Assembly: GCA_963281155.1 (NCBI GenBank)
Contig: CAUJLY010000002.1
Location: 5,456,001-5,520,000 of the forward strand
DNA from: Rhabditophanes sp. KR3021
Taxonomy: Eukaryota; Nematoda; Chromadorea; Rhabditida; Alloionematidae
DNA: 64,000 nucleotides
Direction: 5' to 3'
How positions within the stretch are numbered: position 1 is the first letter of the stretch; each line of letters opens with the position of its first letter. The notes beneath the pieces were generated by a model. The model did no database searches. It saw only the letters and a program-made list of their open reading frames with translations, and had not been told where the DNA came from. Made by a program: the position numbers and the translations under genes. This document shows positions 46,401-54,505 of this stretch, piece after piece.

Positions 46401-48088
46401 TTTTGTGTGCAAATTAAGATACAACAAAGAGCATAATCTGATTTTGTTAGATAGCGTACAAATGTGTGAAAAGAAGAAATGCTGGCAGGATGATGTTTTT
46501 GCAAAATGACACGATTTAATATGGAGCGTTCATATATTAAATCGTGAATTAAACCATCATCCTTCCAAGGCTTCTGATTAAAATGGTAAAATAGGCATAA
46601 TACTTAGACAAGAATGTAGTTAATTTAATGTGAGTGCCTTTAGACTTATTTATTCTAGCTTAATTGATTCTAGGAATAAGTTTAAAACTTCTACGCAATT
46701 ACTAAATAAAGTTAACGATGCTTTTAGGTATAATAAATCGACATGGACACCTTTAAAATATGCTTTATGATTATTTTCTTATCTGGACCTTTTTGATGCA
46801 TTTCGCGTTAGCAACCCTTTTTAAAGGTTTTAGAATTTATGTTACAGTTTATGTCCAATTATCACCTGGTAACTTTCATCCTAAGGTATTTCAAACTATG
46901 ACAAGGGTTTAACCAAGCAGCAAAATTTATTTAAAGTCTCATACTTTTTAAATACTAAAATAAAGCAATAAAAATGGTCAAAAAAAGTCAAAAATAAAAA
47001 GTATTTTAATTGTAAGTTAGGTTCGAGGCAGAATTCAAATTGAATCGGAATAAATTATAATATTTTAAAGTAGAATAAAGAGTGACAACAACACTTTTCT
47101 TCCTATACAAACACAAACAATAGTTATCAGTGGGAAAACAGGAAATTAACAAAGAAAATCTGTGGACTTTCGGCATTGACTTTCACAACAAATTTGCCTT
47201 AAACGTCACATCTGATGATAGTGATGACGACGATGGTATATATATGTAGACAAAAATTATTAAAAATAGGTGGAACGAGAGAATAAAAAATTACAAATTA
47301 ATCTTATGTAAAGTCACCCAGAAACCACAAAAAGATGTGTTTATGACAATTTTAGCCTGAATTGCTACAAATATTATTCCATCCAAAATTGCCTGAAACC
47401 ATTTTGGTTTAAAAGAAAAGTCAAATTTGCCATCAAACAATAACCAATTCTTCCCATCATTTGATGAGGCCAATTAAAAGAAATTTAAGCTTAGATCTGT
47501 GGGCTAGCCAAAATTCACATGTGTACATTCCTTTAAGGCTTATATTTATGTTTATATCTTATGTTTTGCTTTGACAAACTAACCTTTACTCGTATCTTCA
47601 TCTTGAATTAACAACAACGATTTGTATGGAATTGTTCCCTGAACATTTGTTTCATGGGTAGCTACTAGGAAATTTTCTGACGACAATAAGATGACGTTAA
47701 CATTGTAATCTGCTGATAAAGCTGGTGCAATAATCTTTAGTAAGTGATGTTTTAATTTTCGGCTATCTACTTCTTTAACTTACCTTCACTTTCTGGCCTC
47801 TTGTAAATAAAACACCGTCTTGACCGTCTTGATAGTCTTCAATCACTTGATATATTGCATTAGCCTAAATTAAGAAATAAATTGCAAATTACAAAAAATA
47901 GAATTTTAAGTTATTACATGTGGAATGATATGGATGCCATTACTGAAAGAGGTAGTTTTAGGCGAGTTTTTACTTTTCTTTGATTCCCGTTCGCTTCTTG
48001 ATGTAAAAGACAACTTCTTCTTAGCCTTATCATATATTTCACCAGTTCTAGCCCTAAGACTTTTCAAGGACTTTGAATGTTGTAACAT
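28429..48088 (-). CDS. unc-73: UNC-73/Trio-like protein: SH3, DH-PH (GEF2), Ig, FN3, kinase-like domain
   Basis: Thirteen exons join in phase on the minus strand: 48088-47918, 47864-47784, 47734-47584, 42361-42274, 37263-36978, 35549-34923, 34672-34630, 34586-34546, 34494-34085, 34042-33877, 32918-32504, 31386-30450, 28741-28429. The product is 1242 residues. SH3: residues about 58-133 (AIYQVIEDYQDGQDGVLFTR). DH: about 300-485 (KYVLQELLETERDYVTDL, LLIKPVQRIMKYQLLLKDI), clearly the Trio/UNC-73 second GEF domain, which acts on RhoA-type GTPases. PH: about 487-630 (VGRLQNFDG, GKERRIFLFEQS, DPKRYQNS). A basic Ser/Lys linker follows, then Ig (about 700-825; DAGLYYTKIWNDFGHC), FN3 (about 830-925; SSPYNLVIQGLSDGQVKLSW) and a kinase domain from about 965 (AAKKFKFG, VDFGSARE, KSDIWSLGVVLVMLMAGKTP). 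The catalytic loop reads GHLNIKPEDIL instead of HLDLKPENIL. No spectrin, Sec14 or GEF1 exons are present in this window. Confidence 0.88.
28742..30449 (-). other. Intron between the two kinase exons, no nested gene seen
   Basis: A 1.7-kb intron interrupts the kinase domain inside SDIW|SLGVV (phase 2). It contains the 24-bp direct repeat at 30278-30326 and otherwise only AT-rich sequence. Confidence 0.6.
30278..30326. repeat. Perfect 24-bp direct repeat, 25-bp period
   Basis: Two identical 24-bp units (TATTTTATAGAAGATCTTAG then CATC) begin at 30278 and 30303, separated by one base. They lie in the intron that splits the kinase domain. Confidence 0.85.
31509..31916 (+). pseudogene. Decayed Ulp1/SENP-type cysteine protease fragment in an unc-73-like intron
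   Basis: On the strand opposite to the host gene, inside intron 31387-32503, protein-like pieces appear in shifting frames and in the order of a C48 peptidase. They are FHWILFLIDRVGKPINSFDS (the HW...DS motif with the catalytic His and the Asp), then AKDKLAYLDGIYQ, then LIPQQPDGYNCGV (the Q...D/N-C-G motif with the catalytic Cys), a stop codon, CILYAKFSI, and finally ISQKEIKALRENIECQLF. At least two in-frame stops and two or three frame changes interrupt it, so it is not a working gene as read. It resembles SENP8/NEDP1 or Ulp1 catalytic domains, which remove NEDD8 or SUMO. A transposon-borne Ulp-like protease is the alternative source. Confidence 0.6.
31951..32475 (+). pseudogene. Decayed membrane-protein fragment in the same intron
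   Basis: Three protein-like stretches run on the plus strand. 31951-32144 includes NDLGVGYTGLSNPPFKEYVV. 32145-32236 includes SRFYQVNVFEIPDFMPARSI. 32237-32475, in the same frame as the second after two stop codons, ends in a strong membrane segment (WILASFTLAFIVYVIPILIL) plus LRVFASKR. This looks like the C-terminus of an ER or plasma membrane protein broken by a frameshift and stops. I do not recognise the family. The 3' end overlaps the intron just before the Ig exon. Confidence 0.4.
33865..33876 (-). promoter_or_regulatory. Competing donor / read-through stop at the PH-Ig linker
   Basis: The linker exon ends in PTSPPP followed by GTAGGC. If GT is used as donor, the protein continues to Ig-FN3-kinase (PPP|AEIEQ, phase 0). 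If it is read through, the frame continues VGK and stops at TGA 33867-33865. This yields a short form ending after the PH domain. The donor lacks the usual GTAAG/GTATG, so both outcomes are plausible. Confidence 0.4.
34721..34918 (+). other. Unexplained 66-codon plus-strand ORF inside a DH-PH intron
   Basis: Inside intron 34673-34922, opposite to the host gene, 65 codons are open to TAG at 34916-34918. The peptide looks protein-like, with beta-strand and helix alternation: RVSVTRKFVVVINSDVKKNL, then MVITFGMRQLPYESIGKESP. There is no ATG at the beginning. It could be an exon fragment of a moved gene or part of a mobile element. I do not recognise it. Confidence 0.3.
36874..36961. repeat. Tandem array of four 22-bp units next to a splice donor
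   Basis: Units start at 36874, 36896, 36918 and 36940 with an exact 22-bp period. The first two are nearly identical (AGAAGAATTAAACACGAA then TTTT or CTTT), and the third and fourth are more diverged. On the host strand the array begins 16 bp after the donor of the exon at 36978-37263. Confidence 0.8.
37264..42273 (-). other. Large intron of the UNC-73/Trio-like gene, nothing coding seen
   Basis: About 5 kb of AT-rich sequence lies between the FRR-split exons. Short ORFs on both strands (for example 38846-39043 and 40591-40788, both +) lack domains, starts in context or splice partners. Regulatory elements are likely but not identifiable by eye. Confidence 0.5.
42475..42991 (-). CDS. unc-73: Alternative first exon A of the UNC-73/Trio-like gene
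   Basis: An open exon starts at ATG 42991 (MMKLMRRSKTVESSPSSIPP) and ends at a GTACAT donor before 42475, phase 1. This joins cleanly to the exon at 42361 and yields a 1280-residue product without the SH3 domain. The 172 encoded residues are Ser/Thr/Asn-rich and low-complexity with a basic patch (SSSKKQKWGYAFRKRWF), and end in VPKLTYLGGLPQDYMG. The basic N-terminus may bind membrane. No splice acceptor is evident before the ATG, so a separate promoter upstream is likely. The donor is weak, so splicing needs RNA evidence. Confidence 0.65.
42992..47583 (-). other. Intron and upstream region of alternative exon A
   Basis: About 4.6 kb without recognisable coding sequence, probably including the promoter of the exon A transcript. 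It contains the perfect hairpin at 46510-46546. A 123-codon plus-strand frame (45664-46035) starts with TTG and has no recognisable feature. Confidence 0.5.
46510..46546. repeat. Perfect inverted repeat, 13-bp arms, 11-bp loop
   Basis: CACGATTTAATAT (46510-46522) is followed by the loop GGAGCGTTCAT and the exact reverse complement ATATTAAATCGTG (46534-46546). It lies in a large intron. It could form a hairpin in RNA or be a dimer-binding site or a small element remnant. Confidence 0.85.
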
Positions 48089-51000
48089 TTAGTATATTTC
48101 CTTTTGTTTGTTATGAATAAAAGTGTGTGTCTTGTTTTGGAGTTGCTAATTATAAATAATATGAAATAAATGTGCCAGAAGGGACGCAAAAAGATGATAG
48201 CAAATGTAGTTAGATAAATATAATGCTTTATATTTGATAAATAATTAATTTACAGGCTATATCCCTTGCCTCTTCTAATTTTCTAAAGTTACTTTTATAT
48301 TAAAATGATATGTCATAAACTTTGATTAAATATAAACGAAAAAAGTTGCAAACTTTTGTGTAAAAGAAATTTGCATTTTGATCACCACAAATAGATTACA
48401 ATCACAATGATTAACATAAGAGGCTTTTTTAGTTTCCATCAAAAAGAAAGTATTTCTGGTTCCACGTTCTTTTTTCAAATAGGAGTGATGATTTAATATA
48501 AATGTTTTGGCTAAATTTGTTGTACACATAAATTGGTTGTACTTTATTAAGAAATAAAATGGAAAGGTGCGTTAAGGTATATGGCATAAATTAATAAGTA
48601 CATATTTGGTTGCCAACATTTATATATCACTACACATTTAAAGTGCCGTCATAATTCGGAAATTGGTTCCTTAGCAGAAAGGTAAAAAGGCAATAAGTCA
48701 AGATGAGTTATGCTTCAATTTTAAAAACATCAATGACTAAAAAAATTCAACTACTTATAATGTTGTTTTAAAGCTCAACATAAAAAGTATTCAAAATAAT
48801 AAAAAAGCATTTTTTGGGAATGTTTTGGTATTGTTTAACTATAAAAAATTGACGTGAAAGGAGAGTGTAGGCATGAAATTAAGTGTTTGTTGTGCATGTA
48901 TTTATAAACTTGTCCAAAAAAGCTTTATTTTTTTGATATTAGACAGCGAAAAATGTTGAGGAAGTGTTAGGAAAATAAATGTATATGTAGCACATACGTT
49001 TATGCCGTAATTCTTCCTTTGCTTCATCAACTAAATCAGTAGTATGAGCGAGAGTTTGGGATAAAGATTAAATAGAACAAGAATAATAGGACTTCATGCC
49101 ATAGGAAGGGCCTTTTATGTTAGTGATGCTTCAATTAACTCAAAACCTTAGGTAAGGGCAAATTTAAGATAAAAGTGAATTAAACAAATTAAGCTTAAAC
49201 AAAATTAGCTATTGATTCTAATGGATGACGTTGTCTATAAAAAATTACTGCATTAATTACTTTTGATAAATTGCGACACATCAAAGTTGTGATGCCATAT
49301 GAAATGTAATTTTGTTGTAATAATCGAAATGCTCTGCAAAAACTAACGAATATTATATCAAACATTCATCGAAACTTTAGTCAAGCCCTGAATAAATATA
49401 GGCATGGTATTAAATAAGTGGTATCCTTCTTATTTTTAAATTAATTAAGAGAATTGTGAAATAATGGTGGTAGATTACCCCAGACTATATCTCTTATAAT
49501 TATTTTATTTTTTAACTTGAGGCTCTCAAAATAGAAGTTGACGATTAATTTGGTATTTTATTAGTCCTTATGGTTGATACAAATTAAATAAACTAAATAA
49601 TAAATATATTGTATTTATATCAAATAAAAGAGACAACAACTTGGAAAGCAAGAGTATGTATGATAGACAAAAAATACAAATAGAAAGTAATTATAAAAAT
49701 GAATTTATATATCCTTTTTAGTATTATGTAGTAATTATAGATTTTTATCAGAGCTTAAATTTGATGGAATTATGCTCAGGGTGTGAAGTTTATGGGTTTT
49801 GTGATATGCTGTGTGTTGATAAAACAATCAGTAACAATAAAAGGAAAAACTGTGGGTTTAATAGAATTTTGATATAATCAAAAGAAAGAAAACAAATATT
49901 ATGTGTATATGTATATTATGAATCATTAAGAGACACCTAACATCTATCAACACACATATATCTCTACCCAACTCGGGTTAAAAGGCATCTGAACGTTTGT
50001 GATCAACATCTTCTCACCAATTTAATCATTACCATTCAAACTGGTTTCTATTTCTTTCTAATTTGAAGTAAAAGTTACACCTTAATATAAGGTAAACCGG
50101 CTTATAATTAAATGCAACAAATTAAAGAGCCTATCAAGGAAGATAACATTTTTTGTATTATCTACCCTGACTACAGATATTGATAAAACACTTGAAAAAT
50201 AAATACACAACATTTTAATGTCTATTTAGAGACATATAAAAATTTACAAAGTGATTATAGATATAAATATACTGACAAAAATTTATATACATATATTTTA
50301 TTAAACTATACCTTTCCCAATTTAGTGAGACAAAAAAGAAAAAGATTTGTGTATTTGCGCAGAGGCAAAAGTAGTTGGGCTTGGATGGAAAAGGAAGTAC
50401 ATCATGGATAGGTCTATTTTGTATAAATATATTCAGCCCTGTACATATGTATTTTACACACATAAATATGAACAAATATGGAGCCGAAATTTAGTTTGCG
50501 AGATCGTTGAAAAAAGTGTCATTTGTGTATATGTCTATAGACCTTTACCATCGGTTGATGAAAAATTAGTATATTTAGTTTTTTAGGCTGTGATTCACGG
50601 TTTATAATGATCGTGGGTTGTTCAAGAGAATGCATAGTGTCATGTTTTGTCTTGATGATAAGGTTATTTTGGAAGTTTATTTTTTCTCTTACCAAATGAG
50701 TGCGTCGTTATACCTACATAACAAATTCTTTTTAACCAAAGTTAAAGATTAAAGGAATTGTTTATAATAAAGTGTAGTGAAAGCTGCCAAACGGAAGCAA
50801 TTCACAACAAGCAACAAGAAACAAACATCTAACAAGTAGCATATAACAAGTAATATATAACGTCAATTTCCTGGATACCTTACTAAAAAATATTTAGCAA
50901 AAGTTTATGAGCTTCTTTGTATGCTAATAATATACACAAAACAATTACATCCACTTGGTTGCTCTTTTTATAGACCAAAATAAATACTACGATATATAGA

Positions 51001-51797
51001 ACAAATAAAACACCTACAATGGTATTTGATTTTAATTCCAATTAGAAAGTGAAAAGTGGGTGGATGAGTAAAAATAATCTAGGTTGTCTAATATTTGTAA
51101 AATTTAAATGTTTCATGATCTCGAAATGTTACGATTGACGTCACAAGTCTCCAATTATCATGTTCGTTTTAATAATTAGTTAAAATTATCTAATAAGCTT
51201 ATTATAGAGCAATGAAAGTACATCGCGATCCTCGAAGCCATTAATTATTATGACAAATAATATTGTGTAAGTTTAAACAAATAAATTGGATAGAAATGTA
51301 GATGCAAAACGACATTTTGACAAATGACCTCCAAAATATTGGCCCAAATAGTAATGGGCTTCTTCTGCCTTTTTATAATAAGCGTATGTTTCTAATTATT
51401 AGGGCCGTCTTTGGTGTTAGTGTATATTTATACATTCCTACAGCTTTATATCTGTTCGTGATATTAATAGTTGCACTTGTTAAGGAATAATATATGGGGA
51501 ATAGCTTTAAATGTTGCAGTAAATTTTGGCATATGTGGTAATATGAAGATGAATTAATTTGAATGTATGAAAACGCTGATACCCAGCTTGTTTTTGTGAA
51601 AAATATATTTAGAAAAAGAAGGAGAGTAAGTAAGTAAAAGGAAGAAACTTTTGATACTTCTAATCTTGAAATATCTTTTGTAGTCTGTTAAAATATCGCT
51701 CTTCTTTGTGCTGCCTTAGAAAGCCTCTCTTCATCCATTTCATTCCCATGAGAATCAAGTAAATAAAATTTTTGTATATTATTTTTAAACGACATAC
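48089..51797 (-). other. Intron and upstream region of first exon B, nothing coding seen
   Basis: About 3.7 kb of AT-rich sequence between exon C and the MLQHSK first exon. No splice acceptor directly precedes the MLQHSK ATG, so a promoter is probably located in this stretch. Confidence 0.5.
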
Positions 51798-52061
51798 CGT
51801 CAAATTGGCTATTGTTTGATGAGATTCATGTATTTTTTTGCCTTTTAATCTGCTGAGAAAACTTCTAATGCGACTGAATGATGTGCAAGATTCAGTTGAT
51901 TGGGATGGAGTTAAGGAATGTGATGAATAAGTTGATGGTGTTGAGTCATCAATCATTTTGAATTTATCAGAAAAGTAATTAAATTCTAAAATTAAATTCT
52001 TTGAGCATTCTGGTGTTATTTTTGCTTTAATGTATGTGATAGCGCTTGTAGAGTCAATAGC
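51798..52061 (-). CDS. unc-73: Alternative 5' exon C of the UNC-73/Trio-like gene
   Basis: Eighty-eight codons are open between a TTTAG acceptor (52062-52063) and a GTATGTCG donor, both phase 0. Phase 0 matches the SH3 exon at 47864, so this exon can replace the MLQHSK first exon at 47918-48088. It starts AIDSTSAITYIKAKITPECS and ends with a Ser/Thr-rich part and a basic helix (SRIRSFLSRLKGKKIHES). It has an internal ATG in the DKFKMIDDSTPS context that could serve as a start. The exon upstream of it is unresolved. Confidence 0.55.
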
Positions 52062-52546
52062 CTAAATGAATATGTATTATTGAATAATAAAAAAATATGT
52101 GTATAATAAATTTTTAAATATAATTGCAATAACCAGTGATGCTGTAATCGTCGATTGTGACAAGTGATAATGTCAATAACAAGACTTTCGTGTGTGCCTT
52201 GGCCAGAAAAACGAAAAAAGGTTACCATGTCTATTGGTGATAAAGGAGGCGATATTATAATATGAATAAAGTATAAGCAGCATCAAATATTTGATCTGAT
52301 GTTTGTGGTTGAAAGGTGTATATGTACGAAAATAAAGCTTTCCCATTATTTAAATTAGTGTCGCTGAGTTGTTAGTTCAGGGAATATGTTTAGAGGAGTT
52401 AAGTAAATTAAGTAGCAGTCTTTTGGACATGTCGTATTTTTGTTGTTGATGGATTAAGATAATTTGGAGTACAAAATAAACTATTATCAAAACAATTGTT
52501 TTCACACATATATTTATTAAACTAATTTCGGGGTACAATTGATTAA
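52062..52546. other. Unresolved 5' end of UNC-73/Trio-like transcript
   Basis: Minus-strand ATG at 52228 opens MVTFFRFSGQGTHESL and could supply a first exon if a weak GTTATT donor (phase 0) is used to join exon C. The longer reading to HNRRLQHHW gives the wrong phase. I leave it undecided. The segment also holds the 3' flank of SDHAF4. Confidence 0.3.
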
Positions 52547-52825
52547 TTAAAAATCAGAAGTTCGTCCTTTTCGTTCCCAATCGCCAAATCTAGTTGGCTC
52601 TGGACCACTGGGACCTCCGATTTCTCCAGTAGTTTGATTTTTGCCCTTATTCTTATTTAATTCATATTCTGCGGGATTTTCATCTAATTTTCCCTTGATT
52701 TGCTCTTGGAGTTTTTGTTTCTTTTTCAAATCTTCGGGCTTCTTGGTAAGCTGAATAGCAGTAGTATTAATTGTTCTCTTTGAAATTGACAAGCAATAGC
52801 GAATTGCCATCACTGAAGTAGACAT
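52547..52825 (-). CDS. SDHAF4: Succinate dehydrogenase assembly factor 4
   Basis: An intronless frame of 92 residues. The C-terminus [20 protein letters not shown] followed by GRTSDF is the DUF1674 signature of SDHAF4/Sdh8 (human ...[26 protein letters not shown]). The N-terminus [20 protein letters not shown] is basic and Ser/Thr-rich, suiting mitochondrial import, and a Lys-rich middle follows. SDHAF4 binds flavinylated SDHA in the matrix, protects it and promotes its pairing with SDHB. It is the last gene of the four-gene candidate operon, 108 bp after the PSMG4-like gene, with a TTTAG acceptor eight bases before its ATG. Confidence 0.95.
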   Translation of the reverse strand: MSTSVMAIRYCLSISKRTINTTAIQLTKKPEDLKKKQKLQEQIKGKLDENPAEYELNKNKGKNQTTGEIGGPSGPEPTRFGDWERKGRTSDF

Positions 52826-52932
52826 GATTAAATCTAAATTATTAAATTTAAATATAAATAAATTTGGAAAGATATTAATTGGCAGGAACTATTGGATTAA
52901 GAAGTCTAAAAAAAATAATTTATTTAAATAAA

Positions 52933-53283
52933 TTAACACTCGCTCTTCTGAACAACATCTTTCAATTTTTGAACTAATGCGATTGTCAATTCACCCCAAT
53001 ATTCAGGTTCATCCATTCCAATAATATCTGATTGCATATAAACTTGAGTATTTGGAAAAGCCTGGCATATCTTGTAATTCAATCCTTTTACGTATGATTG
53101 AGTTACGGCATCTGGAACTTGGGATAAAATTGTAGTACCAGGGCCCATTCCCATTGTTGAAACTTCCAAGCGATTGGACTTTCCAAAGTAAATGATTAAA
53201 GCATGATCCAGTTTGATGACTTTGACATTAAATTTGTCCGCAGCTTTTTCTAATTCCAAGGTAAAGTCGTAGGAAGTTGACAT
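52933..53283 (-). CDS. PSMG4: Proteasome assembly chaperone 4-like protein
   Basis: An intronless frame of 116 residues. The layout fits PAC4: an N-terminal strand (YDFTLELEKAADKFNVKVIK), a strand with LIIYFGKSNRLEVSTMGM, a PGTTILSQVPDAVTQSYVKG helix like DTTSTGLAQRLARK, then KICQAFPNTQVYMQSDI (human QVFVSYNLQ) and a closing helix LTIALVQKLKDVV. PAC4 works with PAC3 in early 20S proteasome alpha-ring assembly. The human protein has 123 residues. It sits 121 bp after TAMM41 with a TTCTAG acceptor three bases before the ATG. The assignment is by fold pattern and size; another small beta-sandwich protein is possible. Confidence 0.5.
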   Translation of the reverse strand: MSTSYDFTLELEKAADKFNVKVIKLDHALIIYFGKSNRLEVSTMGMGPGTTILSQVPDAVTQSYVKGLNYKICQAFPNTQVYMQSDIIGMDEPEYWGELTIALVQKLKDVVQKSEC

Positions 53284-53404
53284 GATCTAGAATAATTAAT
53301 AAAAAACAAATAAATTTTAAAGTACTATCTTGTTATCTTGACAAGTAAGTAAAACATAATAGAACATCTAAACAATTTATTCCTAACATGTATTAAATAA
53401 TTTA

Positions 53405-54391
53405 CTATCTAATAGATTTGATCATCTTGAAAAACTTGGCTGATGAATAAATAAAAGACTTGACTACTCCAGCGGAAAAGGCATTTTTTACAGTTTGATT
53501 TCTTGAACTTTTAGCAACAATTGAGCTAACTGAATTCTGGATAATGGTGTCTACGTCAGATCTATGAGCTAATGAAAATAAAGTTTCTTCGACATCCTTT
53601 CTTTCTTTGTACTTTTTCTTCCACAATTCTTGGACATTATTCAAGACACCGGACGGCAATAAGTTAATTCTGTGAAAAATGGCAGGAGTCGTGTTATCCT
53701 GTTCAATCTTATTAGATAAAACTGTAATCCTTGGATCTTCAATTAACAAAGGATTGTAAATTTCGATAAATCTATCCATTCCACCTGTAACTATCTTTTG
53801 AACTTTATCCCGGTCCTCTCCAATGATTTGCCTGAAATCTCCATTGTAACTCAGACTGACGATCTGCTTGAACAAATCTTCGTAAGTAAAAGTGTCTCCA
53901 ACCATTAACAAACCAAATTGTAAGGCAGAAACTCTATTAACTCGAACAGCATCTTTAATCTTTTCAGTTGGCATAAGAACATTCAAAACAGGTTTTTGCA
54001 TTCTACCCGCAACATACAACCAACTCCAATCCAGCAAATCTTGAAGAATGTTATCTGTTGAAATCACGCCATATTTGATAGTTCTGCCCATTGAAGTTAT
54101 TTGGGTATTGTAGAAAACTCTTGCTGCCATTCTAGTTTGAAATTTGGTAATGGCATTGGGACCAAAATGCCTAATCGCAGAGTAGTGATTAGGATTGGCA
54201 TCAATATTGTCTGTATGAAATTTCAACGGGTCATTGGTTACTATAATAAAATCAACCATCTTATCCTTCATATTCTCATTTGCTTGTGAGATTGCTCCGG
54301 AGCCGTACGCAAATACGAAGTCAGCCGTATCTAAAGGCACGCATTTGATCAATTCTAAATACTCAGATCTTCTAAAAGAAAAAGAAGCCAT
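53405..54391 (-). CDS. TAMM41: Mitochondrial phosphatidate cytidylyltransferase (TAM41)
   Basis: An intronless frame of 328 residues; human TAMM41 has 337. I start at MASFSFRRSEYLELI because a TTTTTCAG trans-splice-like acceptor ends three bases before it; the open frame extends further upstream. Family landmarks are FVFAYGSGAISQ (the GSG nucleotidyltransferase motif), MVDFIIVTNDP with the catalytic-type Asp, WHxxNxxxNPxHYS-like DNIDANPNHYSAIRHFG, and MGRTIKYGVISTDNILQDLLD. The enzyme makes CDP-diacylglycerol from phosphatidic acid and CTP at the matrix face of the inner membrane, the first step toward cardiolipin. Basic residues at the C-terminus may aid membrane association. It is the second gene of the candidate operon. 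Confidence 0.95.
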   Translation of the reverse strand: MASFSFRRSEYLELIKCVPLDTADFVFAYGSGAISQANENMKDKMVDFIIVTNDPLKFHTDNIDANPNHYSAIRHFGPNAITKFQTRMAARVFYNTQITSMGRTIKYGVISTDNILQDLLDWSWLYVAGRMQKPVLNVLMPTEKIKDAVRVNRVSALQFGLLMVGDTFTYEDLFKQIVSLSYNGDFRQIIGEDRDKVQKIVTGGMDRFIEIYNPLLIEDPRITVLSNKIEQDNTTPAIFHRINLLPSGVLNNVQELWKKKYKERKDVEETLFSLAHRSDVDTIIQNSVSSIVAKSSRNQTVKNAFSAGVVKSFIYSSAKFFKMIKSIR

Positions 54392-54505
54392 TAGCTGAAA
54401 AATGAATTCAATTAATAAAAGACTAATTTTAAAGTTATCAGGTTTAAAACCTTCCAATACAAATATTTACATACTCAAACAGTTTATTAAAAAACAAAAA
54501 ATAAA

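Noticed and set aside
47291..47473. 60-codon minus-strand ORF near the SH3 exons
   Set aside because: Looks partly protein-like (FDFSFKPKWFQ) but no AG acceptor precedes it in frame and phases do not fit the neighbouring exons.
52083..52228. Minus-strand ORF MVTFFRFSGQGTHES as definite first exon of the unc-73-like gene
   Set aside because: Only a weak GTTATT donor gives the right phase; the longer reading gives the wrong phase, so it is left as unresolved.
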